From NCBI RefSeq assembly GCF_900177405.1, contig NZ_LT840185.1, positions 726,001-790,000 on the forward strand: DNA of 64,000 nucleotides. Direction: 5' to 3'. Below the pieces are notes generated by a model. That model did not search any database, was not told the DNA's origin, and saw nothing but the letters and a program-made list of their open reading frames with translations. Below, piece by piece: positions 28,010 through 38,873 of the stretch (the first letter of the stretch is position 1; each line of letters begins with the position of its first letter). This stretch comes from Allosphingosinicella indica. Lineage in GTDB: Bacteria; Pseudomonadota; Alphaproteobacteria; Sphingomonadales; Sphingomonadaceae. The translations under genes and the position numbers were made by a program.

Positions 28010-30151
28010 TCACTCCGTCGGGAAGCCGCGGATCTTGAGGAGCGCGTTGACGTCCGGATCGCGGCCGCGGAAGGCGCGATAGGCCTCCGCCCGGTCGGTC
28101 TCGTTGCCGGTGGAGAGCAGGATCTTGGCGAAGCGGTCCGCGGTCGCCTGATCCCACGGGCTGCCCGCTTCCTCGAACGCCGCCCAGGTGTCGGCGTCCA
28201 TTGTTTCCGACCAGAGATAGGAATAATAGCCCGCCGAATAGCTGTCGGACGAGAAGAGGTGATTGAACTGCGGCAAGCGGTGCCGCATCACGATCTCCTT
28301 CGGCATCCCGATCTCGGCCAGCGTCTTCTTCTCGAACGCGTCGGGATCGACGACCCCGTCGGCCAGCGTGTGCAGCTTCATGTCGACGATCGCGGAGGAG
28401 AGATATTCCACCGTGGCGAAGCCCTGGTTGAACGTCTCCGATGCCTTGATCTTGTCGAGCAGCGCCTGCGGCATCGGCTGCTTGGTCTGATAATGCCGCG
28501 CATATTTGTCGAGCACGTCGCGGGTGAGCAGCCAATGCTCGTTCACCTGGCTCGGATATTCCACGAAATCGCGCGGCGTGCCCGCAAGCCCCGGATAGTT
28601 GATGTTCTGGAGCAGCGAGTGGATGCCGTGGCCGAACTCGTGGAACAGCGTCTCGGCATCGTCGAGGCTGATCAGCACCGGCTCGCCGGGCGCGCCCTTG
28701 GTGAAATTGTTGTTGTTCGACGATAGCGCTGTCTGCGCCGGCGCCATCCGCCGCTGCGAGCGATAGGTGTTCGCCCAGGCGCCCGAGCGCTTGATCGAGC
28801 GCGCGAAATCATCGCGGTAGAAGAGGCCGACATATTTGCCGGCGCGGTCCGTCACCTCATAGACGCGGACGTCCGGCTCGAACACCGGCACCGTGCCGGT
28901 GATCTCCTTGAAGTTGAGGCCGTAGAGCCGGTTGGCGGCGTAATAGGAGGCCTCGATGATGTTATCGAGCGCGAAGTAGGGCTTCAGCTCCGCCTGATCG
29001 AGATCGTAGCGGGCCTTGCGCACCTTCTCCTGATAGAAGCGATAATCCCACGGCTCGATCGTGAGCTTGGCGCCCTCCTTGTCTGCAATGGCCTGCATGT
29101 CGGCCACTTCCTGCTTCACCCGCGCGACGGCGGCGGGCCAGACCCGCATCATCAGCGTTTCCGCCGCTTCGGGCGTCTTGGCCATCGTGTCCTGCATCCG
29201 CCATTCGGCGTGGTTCTTGAAACCGAGCAGCTTGGCGCGATCGGCGCGCAACTTCACGATCTTGGCGATCGTCGCATTGGTGTCGTTGGCATCGCCATTG
29301 TCGCCGCGGTTGACGAAGGCGCGCCACGTCTTTTCGCGCAGCGCACGGTCGGTCGCGAAGGTCAGCACCGGATCGACCGCCGAGCGGGTGTTGACGATCG
29401 CCCAGCCCTGCTGCTTGCGCTCTTCGGCCGCAGCCTTCGCTGCCGCCTTGTTGGTCGCAGGCAGACCGGCGAGCTGCTTCTCGTCGGTGACGAGGATCGC
29501 AGTGCCTTCGTCCGCCAGCAGCTTCTCCGAGAAGGCGCTGAACGCGCTCGCGAGCTGCTGGTTGATCGCTGAGAGCTGCTCCTTCTGCGCGGCGTCGAGC
29601 TTGGCGCCCTGGCGGACGTAGCTATCGTAGATGCGCGTCGTCAGGCGGGCCTGCTGCGCATCGAGCCCGGTGTTGCGCGCGTTGTAGACCGCCTCGATCC
29701 GCTGGAAAAGCTTGGGATCGAAGGTGATCTCGTCCTGCGCCGCGGAGAATTTGGGCGACCATTCGCGGTCGAGCGCCTGATAGGCGGGCGTGTTCATGTT
29801 GCTGGTCATCACGCCGAACAGCGCGAACACGCGCCCGAGGCGGCGACCGGCATTCTGCATCGCGCCGATCGTATTGTCGAAGGTCGGCGCCTCGGGATTG
29901 TCGGCGATCTTGCGATATTCCGCGCGGCGCTCGGCAAGCGCGGCTTCGAACGCGCCGGGGAACAGCTCGGGCTTCACCTTGTCCCACGGCGGCACCCCGC
30001 CATAAGGCCCGCTCCAGTCGGCGAGCAGCGGATTGGCGGCGACATCGGCCGCGGGCGAAGGCGCCTTCGTGGCGGCGCCCGTCTGGGCGAAGGTCGCGGT
30101 CACGGGCAGAAGCGCCGCCAGGGCGCAGGCGGCGAGAAGCTGTTTCGGCAA
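28010..30151 (-). CDS. dcp: M3 family peptidyl-dipeptidase (Dcp-like)
   Basis: 713 residues. A signal peptide (MPKQLLAACALAALLPVTATFAQ) sends it to the periplasm, unlike E. coli Dcp, which is cytoplasmic. The zinc motif HEFGH is at H504-H508 with the third ligand about 27 residues on. The N-terminal helical lid is complete. It removes dipeptides from C-termini of peptides. It is the last gene of a run with the M20 and cyclophilin genes. Confidence 0.92.
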   Translation of the reverse strand: MPKQLLAACALAALLPVTATFAQTGAATKAPSPAADVAANPLLADWSGPYGGVPPWDKVKPELFPGAFEAALAERRAEYRKIADNPEAPTFDNTIGAMQNAGRRLGRVFALFGVMTSNMNTPAYQALDREWSPKFSAAQDEITFDPKLFQRIEAVYNARNTGLDAQQARLTTRIYDSYVRQGAKLDAAQKEQLSAINQQLASAFSAFSEKLLADEGTAILVTDEKQLAGLPATNKAAAKAAAEERKQQGWAIVNTRSAVDPVLTFATDRALREKTWRAFVNRGDNGDANDTNATIAKIVKLRADRAKLLGFKNHAEWRMQDTMAKTPEAAETLMMRVWPAAVARVKQEVADMQAIADKEGAKLTIEPWDYRFYQEKVRKARYDLDQAELKPYFALDNIIEASYYAANRLYGLNFKEITGTVPVFEPDVRVYEVTDRAGKYVGLFYRDDFARSIKRSGAWANTYRSQRRMAPAQTALSSNNNNFTKGAPGEPVLISLDDAETLFHEFGHGIHSLLQNINYPGLAGTPRDFVEYPSQVNEHWLLTRDVLDKYARHYQTKQPMPQALLDKIKASETFNQGFATVEYLSSAIVDMKLHTLADGVVDPDAFEKKTLAEIGMPKEIVMRHRLPQFNHLFSSDSYSAGYYSYLWSETMDADTWAAFEEAGSPWDQATADRFAKILLSTGNETDRAEAYRAFRGRDPDVNALLKIRGFPTE

Positions 30152-30232
30152 GATGGGGAGACTCCGTACATGGTTCTCCCAGCACCATAACGGCCGTACC
30201 AGCTATGTGAAGGGCGGCGGGTCAGCCGCCGG

Positions 30233-31441
30233 TCACGCCTCTCCGAAGCCGTCGGCCAGGAAACGCTCGGCGATCTGGGCGTGGAGCGCGGCGCCGCGCG
30301 CCATCACGCTCTCGTCGATCACCATGCGGGTGGAATGGAGCACCTCCGCCTTCTTCCAGTCCGCATCCTCATGCGCGGCGCCGAGAAAGAACATCGCCCC
30401 CGGCACCTTTTCGAGCACGTAGGAGAAATCTTCCGCGCCCATGATCGGCGATGCCATCGTTTGCCAGGCATCGTCGCCGAACAGCGATTTCGCCGTGTCG
30501 CTGCCGAGCGCGACCGCGCGCGGGTCGCAGATCGTGACGGGGAAGCCCTTCACGAACTCGACGGTGGCGGTGAGGCCGTGCGCGGCGGCGATATGCTCGG
30601 CGAGCCGCGTCAGTCCCGCCTGCACCTTGGCGCGCGTTTCGGGCGAGAGCGTGCGCATCGTTCCGAACAGGAAGGCGGTGTCCGGGATGACATTGTCGGT
30701 GGTCCCCGCCTCGATCTTGCCGATCGTCACCACCGCCGGATCCGATATCGGGATCTGGCGGGTGACAAAGGTGTGGATCGCGGTGACGAGCTCGCAGGCG
30801 ACCGGCACGGGGTCCATCGCGTCGTGCGGCATCGAGGCGTGACCGCCAGAGCCGCGCACCCAGATCTTCACCTTGTCGGCCGACGCGAGCAGCGGCCCGC
30901 CACGGCCGGCGACGAGCCCGTGCGGCGCGTTGGGCAGGACGTGGAGCGCGAAGGCGGCGTCGGGCAGCGGATCGAGCAGCCCGTCCTCCAGCATGTGGCG
31001 CGCGCCGTGCCAGCCTTCCTCGCCCGGCTGGAACATGAACATCACCGTCCCTGCCAGCCGGTCGCGGTTCGCGCAGAGCAATTTCGCTGCGCCCACCAGC
31101 ATCGCGGTATGCGAATCATGGCCGCAGGCGTGCATCGCGCCGGGAATGGTGGACGCGAAGTCCAGCCCCGTCTCCTCCTGCATCGGCAGTGCGTCGGTAT
31201 CGCCGCGGAGCAGCACGGTGCGGCCGTTGTCCGGCCCCTTCAGCACCGCGACGACGCCGGTGGTGGAAGGGCCGCGGCGGATTTCCAGCGGCAGCCCTTC
31301 GAGCGCGGCAAGCACCTTGTCGTGCGTCAGCGGCGTCTGGAGGCCGATCTCGGGCTCGCGGTGGATCGCGCGGCGGAGCGAGACGATCTCCGGCAGCAGT
31401 TCCTCGGCGTCGGCGCGATAGGGGGTTTCGAGCATCGTCAT
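30233..31441 (-). CDS. M20 family amidohydrolase (hippurate hydrolase type)
   Basis: 402 residues. Metal-binding parts are RGDTDALPMQE, HACGHDSHTAML, QPGEEGWHGA and the C-terminal GAEDFSYVL. The dimerisation domain sits at about 185-300. The family cleaves N-acyl amino acids. Start 31441 overlaps the cyclophilin stop as ATGA, so the pair is coupled. No signal peptide is seen. Confidence 0.92.
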   Translation of the reverse strand: MTMLETPYRADAEELLPEIVSLRRAIHREPEIGLQTPLTHDKVLAALEGLPLEIRRGPSTTGVVAVLKGPDNGRTVLLRGDTDALPMQEETGLDFASTIPGAMHACGHDSHTAMLVGAAKLLCANRDRLAGTVMFMFQPGEEGWHGARHMLEDGLLDPLPDAAFALHVLPNAPHGLVAGRGGPLLASADKVKIWVRGSGGHASMPHDAMDPVPVACELVTAIHTFVTRQIPISDPAVVTIGKIEAGTTDNVIPDTAFLFGTMRTLSPETRAKVQAGLTRLAEHIAAAHGLTATVEFVKGFPVTICDPRAVALGSDTAKSLFGDDAWQTMASPIMGAEDFSYVLEKVPGAMFFLGAAHEDADWKKAEVLHSTRMVIDESVMARGAALHAQIAERFLADGFGEA

Positions 31442-32103
31442 TCTCCGGCTGGAGCGGGTGCGGAGGCGGGCGTGCGGCGCGCCGTCGCGATGGTGACGGC
31501 GGGGCTCAGCATCTGGCCGCGCATCGGCCCCTCGCCCTCGGTCGGCGAGGTCGGCGCATCGAGGATGCGGCGGACGACGTCCATCCCCTCGACAACGCGG
31601 CCGAAGGCGGCGAAGCCCTGATTGTCGCCGGGCTGCGACGGATCGGCATCCATCGACGGCATCGCGCCGACCGAGATAAAGAAATCGCTGCTCGCGGTGC
31701 CGGGCGCGGCGCGCGCCATCGAGATCGTGCCGTCTTCATGTTTGAGACCGGTCTTGCTGGTCGGCTCGTGCGCGATATCGGGCAGTACCTTCTTGGGATC
31801 GTTGCGAAGGCCGCCCTGGATGAGGCCGAAGCCCTCCTGCACTTTGGCAGACCGGTAGATGCTGCTGCCGTCGAGCCGCTTCTCGTCGACATAGCGCAGG
31901 AAGTTCGCGGTGGTGACGGGTGCGCGCCCTGCCTCCAGTTCCAGCACGATCGGGCCAAGCGCCGTTTGCAGCGTCACCCGCACCGTATCCGTGCGCGGCG
32001 CGGGTGCGGTGGTGGGCGGGGCAGCGGCGGTGTCGGGCGTTTGCGCTGCCACCGGAGCGGACAGCGTAACAAAGAGGGCGATTGCGAGTCGATGGCAAAG
32101 CAT
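31438..32103 (-). CDS. periplasmic cyclophilin-type peptidyl-prolyl isomerase
   Basis: 221 residues. A signal peptide (MLCHRLAIALFVTLSAPVAAQ) is followed by a Pro/Ala linker and a cyclophilin domain at about 47-210. SIYRSAKVQEGFGLIQGG, TISMARAAPGTASSDFFISVG and FAAFGRVVEGMDVVRRI are the conserved strands. It should speed proline isomerisation in exported proteins. Some active-site residues differ from human CypA, as is usual for bacterial PpiA forms. Confidence 0.9.
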   Translation of the reverse strand: MLCHRLAIALFVTLSAPVAAQTPDTAAAPPTTAPAPRTDTVRVTLQTALGPIVLELEAGRAPVTTANFLRYVDEKRLDGSSIYRSAKVQEGFGLIQGGLRNDPKKVLPDIAHEPTSKTGLKHEDGTISMARAAPGTASSDFFISVGAMPSMDADPSQPGDNQGFAAFGRVVEGMDVVRRILDAPTSPTEGEGPMRGQMLSPAVTIATARRTPASAPAPAGE

Positions 32104-32208
32104 GGCCGCAGCCTAGCCGACGCGCTGCCTGCCGGAAACGGGTTGCGGCGCGGGCTTGTCCTCGCCGCGCGCCATCCCGACATGGCGGCGGCCAAGGGGA
32201 GATACGCC

Positions 32209-33321
32209 ATGCCAGCACCGGCCCTGTTCCAGCCGCTCGACGTCGGGCGGCTCCGCCTTACGAACCGCATCATCATCGCGCCGATGTGCCAATATTCTGC
32301 GGTCGACGGCTGCATGACCGATTGGCACCTGATCCACCTCGGCGGGCTGGCGCAATCGGGCGCGGCGCTGCTGACCATCGAGGCCACCGCGGTGCTGCCG
32401 GAAGGGCGGATCAGCCCCGCCGACGTCGGCCTGTGGGACGACGCGACAGAAGCGGCCATCGCTAAGACGCTGGAGAGCGTGCGCCGCTGGTCTCCCATGC
32501 CGATCGCGATCCAGCTTGCCCATGCCGGGCGCAAGGCTTCGACCGCAGTGCCGTGGCAGGGTGGCGCGCAGATCGCGCCGGACGCCGCCGACGGCTGGCA
32601 GACCGTCGCGCCGTCGCCTCTGCCTTTTGCGGAGGGCGAGAATCCGCCGACGGCGCTGGATGCCGATGGCTTGGTGCGGGTGCGCGACGCCTTTGCGGGG
32701 GCTGCGGCGCGCGCCGGGCGCCTCGGGATCGACGCGGTGCAGATCCATGCGGCGCATGGCTACCTGCTCCACCAATTCCTCTCCCCGCTCTCCAACCGCC
32801 GCGAGGACGGTTACGGCGGCTCGCTCGAGAACCGCATGCGCTTCCCGCTCGAAGTCTATGACGCCGTGCGCGCCGCCTTCCCCGCCGATCGCCCCGTCAC
32901 CGTCCGCGTGTCCGGCTCCGATTGGGTCGAGAGCGGCTGGGACGTCGAGCAGACCATCGCCTTCGCCAAGGCGCTGGAGGCGCGCGGCTGCGATGCGATC
33001 CACGTGTCGAGCGGCGGGCTCGATCCGGGGCAGGCGATCCCCATCGGCCCCAGCTACCAAGTGCCGCTCGCACGCGCGGTGAAGCAGGCGATCGGCATGC
33101 CGGTCGTCGCCGTCGGCCTCATCACCGATTTCGAGCAAGCCGAAGCGATCGTCGGCACCGGCGATGCGGACATGATCGCACTCGCGCGCACCATCCTCTA
33201 CGATCCGCGCTGGCCGTGGCACGCCGCCGCACATTTGGGCGCCAGCGTCCATGCCGCGAACCAGTATCTCCGATCGCAACCGCGCCGCTTTCCCAAGCTC
33301 TTTGACGCGAGCGGGGACTGA
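32209..33321 (+). CDS. NADH:flavin oxidoreductase, Old Yellow Enzyme (YqjM type)
   Basis: 370 residues. FMN-dependent ene-reductase of the YqjM class: IIAPMCQYSA with the redox-tuning Cys, HAGRKAS, IHAAHGYLLHQFLSPLSN and the closing GDADMIALARTILYDP. It reduces activated C=C bonds of enals, enones or nitro compounds. ATG at 32209 follows AAGGGGA. It is divergent from the cyclophilin gene. Confidence 0.94.
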   Translation: MPAPALFQPLDVGRLRLTNRIIIAPMCQYSAVDGCMTDWHLIHLGGLAQSGAALLTIEATAVLPEGRISPADVGLWDDATEAAIAKTLESVRRWSPMPIAIQLAHAGRKASTAVPWQGGAQIAPDAADGWQTVAPSPLPFAEGENPPTALDADGLVRVRDAFAGAAARAGRLGIDAVQIHAAHGYLLHQFLSPLSNRREDGYGGSLENRMRFPLEVYDAVRAAFPADRPVTVRVSGSDWVESGWDVEQTIAFAKALEARGCDAIHVSSGGLDPGQAIPIGPSYQVPLARAVKQAIGMPVVAVGLITDFEQAEAIVGTGDADMIALARTILYDPRWPWHAAAHLGASVHAANQYLRSQPRRFPKLFDASGD

Positions 33322-33341
33322 CGTTCGGGGCTATGAGAGGG

Positions 33342-33417
33342 TGGTGCCCAGGGACGGGATCGAACCGCCGACACCGTGATTTTCAGTCACGTGCTCTACC
33401 AACTGAGCTACCTGGGC
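33342..33417 (-). tRNA. tRNA-Phe (GAA)
   Basis: 76 bases on the minus strand folding as a full cloverleaf: acceptor GCCCAGG/CCTGGGC, D-arm GCTC..GAGC, anticodon loop CTGAAAA with GAA, T-loop GTTCGATCC and an encoded CCA end. It follows yacG, its usual place in alphaproteobacteria. Confidence 0.98.
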
Positions 33418-33446
33418 GCGGGCCCGAGAGGCCGCGGAAGCAGCGC

Positions 33447-33656
33447 CTATAGAGGCGGCTCGCGCTCACTGTCCAGCCCATCCGCATCAAAATCGCCCGT
33501 GCTTTCCGCAGGCCGCCCCGGCACGCGATAGGCATCGCCCAGCCAGTTGAGGAGATCGCGGTCGCGGCAGCCCTGGCTGCAGAACGGCGCATGGCTTTCG
33601 CTCGGCGGCTTGCCGCACAAGGGGCAGGTCTTGCTAGGGATGTTGGGCCTGGACAT
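33447..33656 (-). CDS. yacG: DNA gyrase inhibitor / zinc-ribbon protein YacG
   Basis: 69 residues. The zinc ligands are C11, C14 (CPLCGK), C26 and C30 (FCSQGC), followed by RDRDLLNWLGDAYRVPG and an acidic tail. YacG binds GyrB and blocks DNA binding. The gene overlaps the RNase E/G-like gene end by 23 bases. Confidence 0.93.
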   Translation of the reverse strand: MSRPNIPSKTCPLCGKPPSESHAPFCSQGCRDRDLLNWLGDAYRVPGRPAESTGDFDADGLDSEREPPL

Positions 33657-34617
33657 GGCCGGCCGATATGGCGAGCGCCGCATCGGCCCGCAAGACGAGC
33701 GGCGCACCGATCCGCCGTTCCGCCTCCGCAAGCCAGGCGGGCGACATCCGCGCGATGACGGCGGGCGAGGCGGCGATGGTGCGCGGGCCGGAGCCCGACG
33801 ACCGCTCGACGCGGCGTAGCAATGCCCGTGCCGCGGCGCCTGCGGGATCGGCGGCGAGCATCTCCGGGATCGACGCACGAGTGCGGCGGCGGACGATCTG
33901 CAGGAAGCCGAAGCCGTTGACCGCAGTGCGCTCGAAAGGTTGCGGCAGGATGCGATCGACCGCCTCCGCCGCCGCCTGCCGCGCGGTGCGGTCCGGGACG
34001 GTGGGGAGATCGACGCCGATCGACCCGCCGATGTCGAAGCGCAGGATCGCACGCGCCGCGGCTGCCGCACCCGCCACGGCAAGCGCGGCGGGTTCGAGCG
34101 TGCCGTCGACGTCGAACAAGGTCATCGCCGGGGTGACGCTCATCCGCAGCGCGCCGCCCGCGAAGGCGATGTCGGCCGTCGCCGCTTCCTCGAGTAATTC
34201 GGTCCAGCCCGCGGCCTCGAAGCGGTCCGGCCCGGCGGTAGCCTCGCGCACGGGGTGGCCCGTCGCCGCGATGCGGGCGCGGAGATCGGGACCAGGGCCG
34301 AGGGGCGCATCACTGGCGCGGACGCGTGCCGGCTTGGGGCGGCCCGCTTCGGGGACAGGCTCGCGGACGATTTCGGCGTGGAAGGCGGCGCCTTCGGTCA
34401 ATCCGCGCGGCAGCGGCTCGATCATCGCCTCGCCGCCGTCCGCCAAGGCGGCGATCCCGCGCCGGCCGGGGATCAGCACCTTCGCGAGCTTCGCGGCCAC
34501 GACCGACCCGGCCGGCATCGTGCCGTGGAGTTCGATTGCCGCCGCGACAATGATCCCGTCCGCGACCAGCACCGCGCGATCCTCGCCGATGCCGGCTTCG
34601 AACAGCCACTCAGCCAA
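33634..34617 (-). CDS. short RNase E/G-family protein
   Basis: 327 residues from TTG at 34617, which overlaps the maf stop; a longer frame to 34656 exists but homology begins at LAEWLFEAGIGE. An S1-like part lies at about 30-95, and the catalytic core keeps the two acids as MTLFDVDGT and GSIGVDLPT. Compared with E. coli RNase G (489 aa) it lacks the zinc link and small domain, and no 'R-T' 5'-sensor motif is evident. It may be a specialised rRNA or mRNA nuclease. It sits between maf and yacG, its normal sphingomonad position. Confidence 0.8.
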   Translation of the reverse strand: MAEWLFEAGIGEDRAVLVADGIIVAAAIELHGTMPAGSVVAAKLAKVLIPGRRGIAALADGGEAMIEPLPRGLTEGAAFHAEIVREPVPEAGRPKPARVRASDAPLGPGPDLRARIAATGHPVREATAGPDRFEAAGWTELLEEAATADIAFAGGALRMSVTPAMTLFDVDGTLEPAALAVAGAAAAARAILRFDIGGSIGVDLPTVPDRTARQAAAEAVDRILPQPFERTAVNGFGFLQIVRRRTRASIPEMLAADPAGAAARALLRRVERSSGSGPRTIAASPAVIARMSPAWLAEAERRIGAPLVLRADAALAISAGHVQAQHP

Positions 34618-35203
34618 GCGGATATCCGGCGGACGCGAGCAGCGCGCGGGTTTCATAGAGCGGCAGGCCCATCACGCCCGAATGGCTGCCGGAAAGCCAG
34701 CGGACCAGCGCCTCGGCGCGGCCCTGGATGGCGTAACCGCCCGCCTTGCCGCGCCATTCCCCGCTGGCGAGATAAGCGGCAATCTCGGCGTCCGAGAGCC
34801 GCTTGAACGCCACGATCGATTCCGACAGGCGTTGTCGCGCCGGCTGGCCGGGCGCGATCAGCGTCACCGCGCTCAGCACGCGATGGCGGCGGCCCGACAA
34901 CAGGCGCAGCGCCGCCTCGGCCTCGGTCTCGTTCTCGGTCTTGGGGAGGATGCGGCGCCCTGCGGCGACCACCGTGTCGGCGGCGAGCACCAGCGTATCG
35001 GGATGCGCCGCCGTGATCGCCGCGGCCTTCTCTGCCGCTAGCCGCGCGGCATGCACCCGCGGCAGCTCGCCGCTGCGCACGCTCTCGTCGATTTCGGCGG
35101 GAAGGATGGCATCGGGCACGACGCCGATCCGCGCGAGCAGATCGACGCGGCGCGGGCTGGCGGATGCGAGGATCAGGCGTGGGAGCACATCATGTGCTGT
35201 CAT
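34610..35203 (-). CDS. maf: Maf-family nucleotide pyrophosphatase
   Basis: 197 residues. Maf proteins hydrolyse non-canonical or standard NTPs/dNTPs. ILASASPRRVDLL, the phosphate-binding start, AADTVVAAGRRILPKT with the active acid, and GKAGGYAIQGRAE are conserved. The ATG at 35203 is at the edge of a palindromic repeat; GTG at 35188, just before LPRLILASAS, is an alternative that fits family length better. Confidence 0.93.
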   Translation of the reverse strand: MTAHDVLPRLILASASPRRVDLLARIGVVPDAILPAEIDESVRSGELPRVHAARLAAEKAAAITAAHPDTLVLAADTVVAAGRRILPKTENETEAEAALRLLSGRRHRVLSAVTLIAPGQPARQRLSESIVAFKRLSDAEIAAYLASGEWRGKAGGYAIQGRAEALVRWLSGSHSGVMGLPLYETRALLASAGYPLG

Positions 35204-35281
35204 GCTGAACTCGTTTCAGCATCCATTTCGACGCAGCCCTGCCGGTGGAAACATGGACCCTGAAACAAGTTCAGGGTGACA
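35198..35281. repeat. intergenic inverted repeat upstream of maf
   Basis: 29-base arms (35198-35226 and 35253-35281), inverted with a few mismatches; the outer ends are TGTCA/TGACA and the core is CTGAA..TTTCAG. It belongs to the common 'CTGAACTTGTTTCAG' repeat type of sphingomonads. It lies between infA and maf and includes the proposed maf ATG. Confidence 0.8.
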
Positions 35282-35306
35282 ATGATGCGCCCGTGCGCCT
35301 TCAGCG

Positions 35307-35525
35307 TCACTTGAAACGATAGGTGATCCGGCCCTTGGTGAGATCATAGGGCGTGAGCTCGACCAGCACTTCGTCCCCCACCAGCACGCGGATGCGGTTC
35401 TTGCGCATCTTGCCGGCGGTATGCCCCAGTATCTCGTGGTCGTTCTCCAGCTTCACGCGGAACATCGCGTTGGGGAGAAGCTCGACCACCTGGCCGCGCA
35501 TTTCGAGGAGCTCTTCCTTGGCCAA
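35307..35525 (-). CDS. infA: translation initiation factor IF-1
   Basis: 72 residues, a single S1/OB fold: [41 protein letters not shown] and ending KGRITYRFK. It occupies the ribosomal A site during initiation. It starts the infA-maf-RNase-yacG-tRNA-Phe run. Confidence 0.98.
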   Translation of the reverse strand: MAKEELLEMRGQVVELLPNAMFRVKLENDHEILGHTAGKMRKNRIRVLVGDEVLVELTPYDLTKGRITYRFK

Positions 35526-35621
35526 ACAAAACCTCTTTCGGATCGGAAAACAATGGAACGGGAATTTGCGCCGCCCTTAGCCGCTAAGCCCGCAAAAGGA
35601 AAGCAGGTGCTGGATGCCAGA

Positions 35622-35652
35622 AAGGCCCCGCCGATCGTCTCGGCGGGGCCTT
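35622..35652 (-). terminator. intrinsic terminator of hppA
   Basis: Perfect 13-base arms (AAGGCCCCGCCGA at 35622-35634 and its complement at 35640-35652) with a 5-base loop, 28 bases past the hppA stop. A short TTTCT follows on the minus strand. Confidence 0.75.
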
Positions 35653-35679
35653 CCCAGGTTCAGCGATGATCGGGCCGGC

Positions 35680-37842
<2,163 letters not shown>

Positions 37843-37943
37843 CGACTATCCTTCCCCTGTTACGTTCCGGCCGCCGCCCCGCAAATGGGCGCCCGGATCG
37901 GCGCGGATGCTAGGGGGCTTGGCGGGGCGATTCAACTGCCCTC

Positions 37944-38873
37944 TTAACCGTGGCGATAGCCGAGCTTTTCGGGCAGCGGGACGGCTTCACCATTATGGCT
38001 GATCGAGAGGTTCTCGCCTTCTGAAACCGCGCCGATGCGCGTGAGCGAAACGCCCGTCTCCTCGCTGAGCCGAACGACGACGTGGCGGTCCGCGGCGGCG
38101 GCGGCGAACAGCAGTTCATAATCGTCGCCCGCCGTAGCGGCGGCGAGGCGCGCGGCACGATCGTCACCGGCGAAGGCGACGAGATCCGGCGACAGCGGCA
38201 CATGCTCCAGATCGACCGCGATCGCGACGCGGCTTGCCGCGGCCATCCGCGCCGCGTCGATCAGCAGCCCGTCCGACACGTCCATCATCGCGTGGACGAC
38301 GGGGGCGAGCGCCTGGCCCAGTTCCAGCCGCGGATACGGGCGGCGATAGCGCTGGAGCAGATTGTCCGGGCCGTCGGCACCGCGCGCGATGGCGAGACCC
38401 GCACCCGCATCGCCGATCGATCCGCTGACCCAGAGATCGTCGCCCGGCTGCGCGCCGCTTCGCGACGGAGCATGTTCGGACGTTCCGATCGCGGTCAGCC
38501 CCATCGCACGCACCGGCATTGCCACCGTATCGCCGCCGATCAGCGCCATGCAGAAACCATCGAGGGTCGCGCGCAGCCCTTCCGCGAACCGCCCATCCCA
38601 TTCCGCATCGCCCAGCCCGTAGCCGAGCAACGCCGCCAGCGGCTCCGCACCTTTCGCGGCGAGATCGGAAAGGTTCACCGCGACCAGCTTCCACGCCACA
38701 TCCTCGGGCGGATCGGCGGGGAGGTAGTGCACCCCGTCGACGATCATATCGTGCGTCAGGACGAGCCGGACACCACCGACATCGAGCACCGCAGCATCGT
38801 CGATCAAACCCCGCGCGGCCGGATGCGTCGCGAAGGATCGCAGCAGGTCGATGAAATCCGCCTCGCCGCTCAC
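37944..38873 (-). CDS. thiL: thiamine-phosphate kinase
   Basis: 309 residues. It phosphorylates TMP to thiamine pyrophosphate. DDAAVLDVGG, LTHDMIVDGVHYLP, NLSDLAAKGAEPLAAL, IGGDTV and DVSDGLLIDAARMA are the conserved AIR-synthase-fold motifs. The GTG start directly follows the cobT stop (TAGGTG), so the genes are likely coupled. Confidence 0.95.
   Translation of the reverse strand: MSGEADFIDLLRSFATHPAARGLIDDAAVLDVGGVRLVLTHDMIVDGVHYLPADPPEDVAWKLVAVNLSDLAAKGAEPLAALLGYGLGDAEWDGRFAEGLRATLDGFCMALIGGDTVAMPVRAMGLTAIGTSEHAPSRSGAQPGDDLWVSGSIGDAGAGLAIARGADGPDNLLQRYRRPYPRLELGQALAPVVHAMMDVSDGLLIDAARMAAASRVAIAVDLEHVPLSPDLVAFAGDDRAARLAAATAGDDYELLFAAAAADRHVVVRLSEETGVSLTRIGAVSEGENLSISHNGEAVPLPEKLGYRHG

Noticed and set aside
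35198..35281. inverted repeat as an insertion sequence end or att site
   Set aside because: No transposase or target duplication is seen; the pattern fits ordinary intergenic palindromic repeats.
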